Shown: one piece after another, positions 1 through 64,000 of the stretch | How the letters are laid out: each line of letters starts with the position of its first letter | How positions within the stretch are numbered: the stretch's first letter is position 1 | Assembly (NCBI GenBank): GCA_009760855.2 | Contig: WPIO01000028.1 | Coordinates: forward strand, 4,388,501 to 4,452,500 | Origin: Cristatella mucedo | Lineage: Eukaryota; Bryozoa; Phylactolaemata; Cristatellidae | DNA length: 64,000 nt | Direction: 5' to 3' | Translations under genes and position numbers: made by a program | The notes under the pieces: generated by a model | Databases searched by the model: none | What the model saw: the letters and a program-made list of their open reading frames with translations, nothing else | Told to the model about the DNA's origin: nothing

Positions 1-195
1 TTTATTAAAATTTATTTTGTACGAATGATTAATTTATTTGTCCAACGCTCAACTGAACTGATATTACTTGGGTGCACTCTGTTTTAGTGCCGGCTGCTGG
101 TGTTGCGGTATCTTGGCAGAAAGATTGCTGGAAATTATGCCCCAAACGACGGCCACTGATATATTCTGACAGCTACCTACTTTACTAGATTGTTA

Positions 196-38729
<38,534 letters not shown>

Positions 38730-38864
38730 CCCGCTGTGGTACGTGAGCGGCGGTCGGCGTGAGTGGCTAACTGACTGCTGGCCGGGTGTAGGCTAACCGT
38801 GAGGGCGCTCGTGCTTATTTCTTTCTTTTTTGAAGGGCACGCACTAAAGCGTGCTGCTTGCGTG

Positions 38865-38870
38865 ATTAAA
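38865..38870 (+). promoter_or_regulatory. Candidate EXOC5 polyadenylation signal (ATTAAA)
   Basis: ATTAAA, the commonest variant of AATAAA, 136 nt after the EXOC5 stop codon. No canonical AATAAA is seen before it, so a short 3' UTR ending about 38885-38900 is likely. This is an inference from position only. Confidence 0.45.
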
Positions 38871-39014
38871 ATAAGTAGGATACTGGCTGCCGAACGTGCC
38901 AGGTTGCGAAGATAACTCGCCGAGCGCGTGTTGGAAATGATGTCGTGTAACTAGCGTGCTCTAATCTAAGGAGTCAAAGGGAAGAGCCCTCGGGGCTAGG
39001 CTTATGCAGTAGCT

Positions 39015-39140
39015 CTTGGTCTTAGCCCAGGGGGAAATCGTTTGCACTTCTCGACCCAGGTCTTGGGTCCGTGTGCTGGGGCGGGCAATTCTTTATTGGC
39101 TTGCGCAAGCAAGGTAGTAATAGCCATTGAAGCTCTGCAG
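39015..39140 (+). mobile_element. tRNA-derived SINE
   Basis: GGTCTTAGCCCAGGGGGAAA (box A side), a decayed box B, GGGCAATTCTTTATTGGCTT and GTAATAGCCATTGAAGCTCT. It runs directly into a LINE tail. Confidence 0.65.
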
Positions 39141-39147
39141 CAAGTTT

Positions 39148-39240
39148 TGTGCTTCCTTTGCAGCCAACGTAAAACGCCTAGAAAGAGATGGAGTTCTTTT
39201 GAGGTAGTTATATAAGATGTATCATTATTATTATATAGAT
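39148..39240 (+). mobile_element. LINE 3' tail, (ATT)n family
   Basis: TTCCTTTGCAGCCAACGTAA, AACGCCTAGAAAGAGATGGA and a TTATTATTAT end. Confidence 0.75.
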
Positions 39241-42200
39241 GAGGCCGTTAGCCTTTACTTTGCTAGCTAGCCTTTAATTTAGACCTTGACATTGCCAGAG
39301 GCAGCCAATCTTGGTCGGTTGAATTGGAGGGTCCCTTTCCCTCCCCTGGGCCTACGGCTTTGCACTTGCCTTCAATGGCAGACCGATGGTCTAGTCGGTG
39401 ATGGTTACTAAGCCTGCACCTATAGTTGTCGAACGCCAGCCTGTCTTCACCGATCTCCGGTCTCGGCGCGCAAGTGTCAGTGCTCGGTGCCAGACAGTGA
39501 ATCACTTCACTCAGTGAACCGCCACTCGAGGGCTGCTCGCTTCCAAAACAGAGGGGCAGCTGTGCTCTGACTCACCGGCCAGAACCCTGAGAAGCGCCAA
39601 GTCATAGTCCTTGGGCTATGGCAGCGCGCTTGTCCGTCGACGAGCGTTCGAGCTACGCAGGGTGTCGAGAGGTGACGCCCCCAGGCGGTTGGTTGGTGCA
39701 TCGTCAGGCCTGCCGGCCAGAAAGCAATGCCGGCGGCAACAGTCCGGCACCGGCGGTCTCTCTTCGCAGTCGCCTTTGCTGAGCGGGTGCAGTGACATCA
39801 TGCCTCGCTGTTTGCCTAGCTCGCTGCTTGTCTCATTGCTCGCAAGAGCGAAGTCAGCAGATGGTGCTGGCACACATGGTAGCACTGATACAGACAACAG
39901 ATAGTGCAGGCGATTCGCTTTGCTCCAACAGACAGACGTGTTGGCATTCGGGTGTGCGCAGACCTGCTGCGCACACCCGTGTCCAGGAAGTGAGATGGCC
40001 GATGGACAGATGGCTGGGCGGTGGCAATCCTAGCTCGGGCGGCTGCTCGGTACCCCGCCCCGCCCCCCAATGTGGCCGCCTTTCTGGGCATGTCGATCGG
40101 TGCGAGGCCGTTCCGCTGCCGATGCTCGGAGCGAGCAACATGCTGCTGCCCCAAGCGCCGGCTTCTTGCCCCGACTCCAGCGGCGCCGCCGACTCCCGTC
40201 TCACGGGTCCTTCTCGATCGATCGCTCCTCGTCTGACTTCATTCTCGTCTGAGCACACTAGTCGAATCACTGTTTGCTGAGTTGTGTTGCCTCACCCCCT
40301 CTCCACAGGGGCGAGTGCTGGCTGTTGCTGCCTGTTGCTGCTGCTGCTGCTGCTACTGCTGCTCTGTCAAGGCGAGCAAGTGCAACCCGTCTTTCCTTAC
40401 ACTCGTGCTTGTCCGCCTGATTGTGCTCTTGTTTGCCGAGGGCCAGTATTTGTCGAACTGGCTTGCGCTGTGTTTGCATCGACTGTTTACCCCAGGTGCC
40501 AGGCCAGATCCCTTATGCTCCGGCTCCAGGGAAAGCAAGCAGAGCTGGCAAAAAGAAGAAAAAATTACGGCAGCAGAAGCCACCCGAGAGCCCCGGCAGC
40601 TGTCATGACGTCAGCAGCAGTGGGCGGCTGCTGGCTGGACAACAGGCTTCATTAATGTGCTGTCGCACGGACTGGAGCCAAATGGCATCGGCCAGCGCCC
40701 CGCTTTATTCGTCAGTGGTGCAATATCAATGCCTCTGCCACGGTGCATCAGTCACAGCTGCTGGGCCTGCAGGCCTGGACCGGACCACATCCAGGGCGCC
40801 GATGCCACATTGCCGTGCTGAGATGGACAGCCCCAGTGCGGGCGTGCATGCGTGCCCGACGCCTCGCAACTCACGTCTTCGAGCTTTCGGACGCACACAC
40901 GAGCTGCAGCTGACACTGCCTGGGAAGCCTGAGACGCTTGCTAGTGAAAGCAAAAATAAAAACCTTATAACCGCGTGTGACCGGTTCTGCATGTGTCATT
41001 GTTTATCCGGAACGACCGGTTCCTCGAGAGCTGCAGCTCTGAGGCGCAAAATCGATGCATGCGCATTTCGGCGAAACCGCCAGCAGCAGTAGATGTAATA
41101 TAATGTATGCCCGTCTGTAACTCCACAAAAGTGCGATTGCGGAGCACGACGGCACTGTGGCAAAACGGTACACACACGGCTGCAGACGGTCGACCAAGGC
41201 AGGCGCAGATAGCTACAGCACTGGGGATGTGGGCCCCCACCCCCTACGCACAAGGGTGCAACGTGCGGTTGCTGGTGACATGCGGACGGTGGGGGTGAGT
41301 GGAAATGTTCGGCCCGGTTGGGGTTTGGCTTTGCTTCACTCCCTGCCTCCACGTCCACCAGTGCCTGTCCAGCCACACTGCAAGCCCGAAGCTGCCTGGC
41401 CAGTCGGCGTCTGTGACACAGCAAGCAGGCGGCCCGAGTGAGCAGCTCGGTCACAGCAGAGCTGCCGCATTTGAGGCCCGAGGACGGCAGAAGCTGCATG
41501 ATGGCGGCGGCAGACTCACAATCGTCTATGCCGCCAGCGCTGCAGCGAACTCACCCTGACCATGTGGCATACGGATAATACACTATGTCCGCCCATAACC
41601 ATTCTTGTGGGCCCGGCACGTGTAGCTACGATATACGGGGTGAGTACGACTGTAGTGACCATTTTCAGGGAATGGTGACACAACTGCATCAACGGCCATA
41701 GCGATTGTGAGGTTAGCTGACCTAGGTTTAGAAAATTCAGTGCGAGCTTTACTATAAACAGATCTATTGGAACTGGTTTGATGGCTCAGGCGGCTAGATC
41801 TGGTTGGCTGCACAGGCCCGGTGCCAACTGTGACTCATCTAGATGAAAGCACCTCAGAATAGAACTGCCACACTTGGATGCCTTGCACGGTCATACAAAG
41901 GTGCTACCGGGATCGAAATCGGTAAAGATACGCTAAGTCCAGTGGGCTCTCGACCGTGGCCACTGGACCGAGGACAATTGGAATTCTGTTTTATGGACAG
42001 GTGAAAGTAAAGTCACGACATTTGTTAGCAGGAAGCCACTCATATGCGTACCCAATTGAACGATGAGGCGCACCAACATAATTGGCTTTAACCTACCGTG
42101 AAATTCGTTAGCAAACCAGTGATGGCTTTGAGGCTTCTTTCCCATAAAAAGTATTGTAGCTGTACGTCAGATCTAAGGTAGTAACGACCAACAAGTGTAT

Positions 42201-42295
42201 CGACTGGTGGTCAATCGAGTTGAATTGCAAAGCACACATACTTGGCTTGGGAGATCTTTATATGCTCGATTGCAAAAAATCCTCGTTTTATAATG
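39241..42295. other. Intergenic region, GC-rich
   Basis: Between the two convergent genes. It holds a perfect 13-bp hairpin (39949-39979), a CTG-rich run (about 40325-40365) and a LINE tail of the second family (41093-41142, -). Open frames such as 40421-41092 show no protein family features. Confidence 0.5.
39949..39979. other. Perfect 13-bp hairpin, 5-nt loop
   Basis: CGGGTGTGCGCAG and CTGCGCACACCCG around ACCTG. Intergenic; it could be transcribed in a long EXOC5 3' end but lies past the candidate poly(A) signal. Not followed by a T run. Confidence 0.85.
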
Positions 42296-42545
42296 CTAAT
42301 ACATTTGTATTGCACCCTCAAAGAACTTAATCTCTTTCTAGGCACTTGGCATATGCTTGCTGCTACCAACCATACTTGCATGTTGACCCTGTCATATCAC
42401 CCCTAACTATGTTATTCTTGTTGTTTATTGGGGATTCTACCCCTAACCATTCGATCGTGGCTCCTTTGCAGACAATGCAAAGTGCCTAGAAAGAGATTGA
42501 GTTCTCGTTTTGCGCTATATCTAATGATTAATTATTATTATTTTA
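42296..42545 (+). mobile_element. LINE 3' end, (ATT)n family, rearranged
   Basis: Begins with a short reverse-orientation tail piece (CTCAAAGAACTTAATCTCTT) and continues in forward orientation to CAAAGTGCCTAGAAAGAGAT and ATTATTATTATTTTATT. Probably a nested or inverted insertion. Confidence 0.7.
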
Positions 42546-43010
42546 TTAGAAATGAAGCATCATGGTTAGTGGTAATCATCAAATGGTTAGTGGTAACATG
42601 TACAGCGTTAACTAGCATAATATGATTGAGGGTAACATGTAGTGTTAGCACACGTAGGACAAATAGCAGGAACCCACCAAATCTGTGAGAAATGGTTTAC
42701 ATTGTTAGCTTCTTTTTAAATGTTGCCAGACGATGTTGTGATGTCAGTCGAGAGCGAGTTCCAGGCTTTGGGTGTACATGAAACTAAAAGCACGATCTCC
42801 AAAGGATTTGAGGTTCGCATGAGGTATAGCCAAATGATTTTTTAGTCCGAAGAAGAGGTGGTACGATGCCTAGCCTGGTCGCATAGTATTTCTGATAGGT
42901 AGGCTGGAGCTAGAGAGAGAAGGGACCTAACAGTGAGTGACGGGATCTTAAAGTCGATGTGCGGCTTGATTGGTAGCCAGTGCAGGTCCTCGACAGGTGG
43001 TGCGATGTGG
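42546..43010 (-). mobile_element. LINE 3' part, reverse orientation
   Basis: GGTTAGTGGTAACATGTACA, AGCGAGTTCCAGGCTTTGGG, AGAAGGGACCTAACAGTGAG and TTGGTAGCCAGTGCAGGTCC match the family in reverse. It lies tail to tail with 42296-42545. Confidence 0.75.
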
Positions 43011-43289
43011 CATCAGGCGACTGACTGCCTGGGCATCCCCTGGTGACCCATCAGCACCACACACACACGCATTAGTCAAAAGGTACTTTATTAGCCTGGC
43101 AGCGCTTGAAAGAGCTCCTTGGAATGTACTACAGCAGAAGAGACAACTCTAGAAGTTTGTGGCCTCAACACCTGTCCCGATAAGTGGGGTCATGTCGTCG
43201 AAGTGGATACATACCAACGGCATATATGTTTTGTGCTCTTGGTCTGTCACTTAAACATGCTCACATGCTGCGTGCAATTTTAGTATGCC

Positions 43290-43515
43290 TGGTGATGTAC
43301 AAAATACTCTTATCAGCCGAACTAAGGAGCAAGCCGCCACAGCGCATACCGTCGCCACACATCCAGGACTTTTTCCAACTGGGTGCATTTAGCGACAAGA
43401 CATTTGCTGTCTGGCCAGTAGAGCACTTCTTTGACGGGTCCAGCAAAGCTGATGCAGTGGCCCAACCAGTCACCTGACCTGAATGAACCCCATAGAACGT
43501 TTTAAGCGACGATAT
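43290..43515 (+). pseudogene. Tc1/mariner-type transposase relic
   Basis: The segment near 43457-43490 translates as MQWPNQSPDLNEPHRTF, the Tc1/mariner signature WP.QSPDLNPIEH just before the last catalytic Asp/Glu. The rest of the frame is broken. No terminal inverted repeats were found. It is a short decayed piece. Confidence 0.6.
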
Positions 43516-43837
43516 CGACGGGGGGGGAGGGGGAGGTGCGGCTGAAGTGAAGTGTTCAGCTTACATTTGCAGTCGGCCTCTTTAGAAAATTCATACCCTG
43601 TGTAATTCTACAGCCAAAGAGAGAGAGCCTGGAAGCTTGTTGCCTCTATGCCTCAGCAGGTATGGGAGATAGCGAAGAATATTGGTGGTGAGACGATGTC
43701 ATACTAAGTACACACATAGAATAGCGTGTTTCTGTTTGTGGTCTGCCAATAATTATCCTAACAAACTGTGCACAACTTTCGCCTGACTAAAGAAAAGCCT
43801 CGTATTTCACGAAGTGGCAGCCACAGCAGCTGCACTA

Positions 43838-43965
43838 CGAATAGGTTCGAGTCCTGCAGCAGGCAATCTTGTATGGCCCACTGCAAGCGGTAGCGATAGC
43901 CATAACGACTCTGCTGCCGGTATATATAAATGAGGCAGTTTGAACCACCTACTTTACTTTAGCCC
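43838..43965 (+). mobile_element. tRNA-derived SINE, 5' end missing
   Basis: Box B AGGTTCGAGTCCTGCAG, then GGCAATCTTGTATGGCCCAC, GCAAGCGGTAGCGATAGCC and AAATGAGGCAGTTTGAACCA. Next to a full copy. Confidence 0.75.
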
Positions 43966-43969
43966 CATG

Positions 43970-44130
43970 AGTCTTAGCCAAAAGGTAAGGTGCTCGCTCT
44001 GCACGACCCAGATCGTGTATTCAAGCCCTGCAGTAGGGAATCCGTTATTGCCCACTTCCAGCACTGCGATTGGTGGTGACAGCCGTTAAAGCTCGTCTGC
44101 TGCTACATAAATGGGGCTGCTAAATCAGCT
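43970..44130 (+). mobile_element. tRNA-derived SINE, full-length
   Basis: GTCTTAGCCAAAAGGTAAGG (box A), GTATTCAAGCCCTGCAG (box B, decayed), TTATTGCCCACTTCCAGCAC, GGTGACAGCCGTTAAAGCTC and ACATAAATGGGGCTGCTAAA. Confidence 0.8.
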
Positions 44131-44560
44131 TGTCCTTTTGCCTGTGAGGTTTTCTTTAAACAATGAATTAGCTGTTCCATTCCTTTGCTTAAAGACCGTG
44201 GCAGGCAACAGAAGCTTTTGCTCTGAAGGCCCAAGACTGTGGAGCTCACATTCACAATTCTCAGGCAACTGTTGTCCTACTGCCGAATGTGGCACTTCCT
44301 TTCCAGCCGACCTGAGCTGCTGCTTCCATGCTGCTCACTTCATCGACTGCCCTGCTGACTCAGCTACGCTTCTCACTTCGTCTTTGTTGCGTGAAATGAA
44401 GTCTGCTGGCTACCGAATGCGAACCGAATGTTGCTCAGGCTGTGAGTGTGCTACAGAAAAATCTCCTGCAGAACATCCGATTAGTCTGCGTGACTTTTGT
44501 GGAGCTACAGGCGGAGGTGTGTGCGGGCATGAATGCATGCATATATACATAACATTGTCT
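44131..44560 (+). mobile_element. LINE 3' end, second family (ATTACAT tail)
   Basis: Begins in the ORF C-terminus (translation LNNELAVPFLCLKTV, as in the 48176-48424 copy) and runs to TTTTGTGGAGCTACAGGCGG. It matches 9035-9320 and the reverse of 47885-48430. Confidence 0.75.
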
Positions 44561-45236
44561 AGCCAAAGAGGAAACGTTTGCAATGGCGAGCGCGTTGAAG
44601 GCTTAACGAATAACTGTATTTCGTAGCATGATGGGGTACGACTGTGTGGGGGGCCTCCCACACAGGTGCGCACCACCGTGCGCGCCACCCCAGACTGCCA
44701 CTGCTGCGGCACCGCCGCTGCCCGATGCATCAGCAATGCAAAGCTGCACACCGTGTCATAACTTAATAAACAATTGGCACGACCGTGCCACAGGAAGCTA
44801 TGCTGCCGACCTGCCTGCAGGCAGCTCGGCGACACGATGCTACAGTCCGGATGGACATGCCAACACGTCACGCAGGAGACCAGATGAGCGTCGTCGTGCA
44901 TCCGACGACGGATCAACATTGTGGCTGCAGGCTTCCAAGCAACCAGGATAACCTTCGACTGTTCAACAAAAGCCAGTCCACCCAGCTGCAGCACTTCCAC
45001 CACAGCAGTGCAGACAAGCTCAAACACGTAGCAGGCGAAGTGAGTCTCATCAGATCATTCACTAAGGGAGACACTCTGAAATTATAAAGCACAGGCTGCC
45101 CAATGATGCACGACCTGTTTGATTGGTCGATTTGACAGGCACCGTTTTGACGTGGCGCCGGCCAGCTAGCGGACCTTCCGAGGCCCAAGCAGCAGCAGGT
45201 GCCGCCCGCCTGCCGACTGCAGCTCGTTGGAGCCGA

Positions 45237-63372
<18,136 letters not shown>

Positions 63373-64000
63373 TAGAAAAGAAATTGATAAAAACTCGTGT
63401 GCGATCACGAAGTGAGATCGCCATCGACAAATCGTGAACCCTAAAGCTGAGACAACACGAGGCTCACTCCCTCAGCAGCAGCAGCAGCAGCATCAGTCAA
63501 CTTCAGACTCCTTTAGTGCCCGGAAGAAGGGATGAATGGGGGGGGGGGTAACATTGCCAGGAGACACCACCAATCAAGCCTTCCAGAAACGTGCCATCGT
63601 GATGCTAAGAGAAAACAGCTTGGCCCCACTTCGGATTACCCAGGCTGGGTCACAATATGGGCCCCAACGTGGGCCCAGCCGAGGGTCTAGGATTGGCAAT
63701 TGAGGTAACAAGCAGGAATGAGCCAGATGGTGGGTGGGTCCACTTTGGAAGGCAGCAAGCAGTAAAGGGCAGCAGGCAGCACTCGACCAGCAGGGAGCAG
63801 GCAAGACAAGGATGAAGCAAGCTTAGGACGGAGAGCGACAAACTCAAAGTGACAGGGACGTGCGCACGCGCACACACTCAGCATGCTTTGCCCAGCCGAG
63901 TTCGGCTGCCGAAGGCAATCCAGTGTAGACCAGTCGACCAGTTTGCCAAAGGAATTAGCAACAGCAGCCCAGCTAGAGCCATAACTGCTTTCCTTTAGTG
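63373..64000. other. Right edge, SEC14-like intron
   Basis: The next upstream exon of the gene was searched for on the minus strand and not found. CAG repeat at 63475-63493 and G run at 63539-63548 are the only marked features. Confidence 0.5.

Noticed and set aside
40421-41092. 223-codon open frame in the intergenic region
   Set aside because: GC-rich DNA lowers stop frequency. The composition is unlike a folded protein, there are no motifs, and its 3' side runs up to a LINE tail (41093-41142).
44410-45027. 205-codon minus-strand open frame downstream of the SEC14-like stop
   Set aside because: It overlaps a LINE copy of the second family in antisense and has no recognisable domain. It is not a continuation of the SEC14-like gene, which stops at 45237.
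63475-63493. CAG trinucleotide repeat as part of a coding poly-Gln tract
   Set aside because: No frame with family features runs through it, and it lies in the SEC14-like intron.

Overview
This window is nuclear DNA from an animal. Coding sequence is split into short exons with GT-AG introns, and the rest is packed with LINEs, tRNA-derived SINEs, DNA-transposon remnants and long microsatellites. The repeats fit a bilaterian invertebrate, but the sequence does not fix the phylum. There are no bacterial-type genes.

Two protein-coding genes are supported, and they are convergent. (1) EXOC5/SEC10, the Sec10 subunit of the exocyst, lies on the + strand from about 196 to 38729. It appears complete: 18 coding exons, all reading phases compatible, about 744 residues against about 708 in human. 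(2) A SEC14-like lipid-transfer protein (CRAL-TRIO plus GOLD, SEC14L2 type) lies on the - strand from 63372 to 45237. Nine exons including the stop codon are present; the first exon or exons lie beyond the right edge. The 6.5 kb between the two stop codons is repeat-rich intergenic DNA.

Layout: 1-195, 5' flank. 226-5438, the first two EXOC5 introns; the second holds a nested element, an LTR retrotransposon (908-3156, - orientation, initiator-Met tRNA primer site) inside one arm of a 1-kb palindromic foldback element (about 802-4235). 5643-19925, long introns with LINE relics, a SPIN-like hAT miniature element (10252-10443), SINEs and a (GT)n tract. 19926-22907, a compact block of EXOC5 exons. 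22908-32386, introns with a LINE reverse-transcriptase fragment (29442-30892). 32387-38729, the last EXOC5 exons, with a duplicated splice acceptor at 37291-37368. 38730-45236, intergenic. 45237-63372, the SEC14-like gene, whose large intron (52971-59685) holds a roughly 500-bp pyrimidine tract, a roughly 650-bp purine tract and a 102-bp pure G run.

The two proteins are housekeeping trafficking and lipid-handling factors; nothing suggests they form one operating unit. The most unusual content is in the mobile and structured DNA: the SPIN-like element, the foldback/LTR nest, the SINE that shares its tail with the local LINE, a run of short perfect hairpins near EXOC5 splice sites, and inverted LINE copies flanking an EXOC5 exon.
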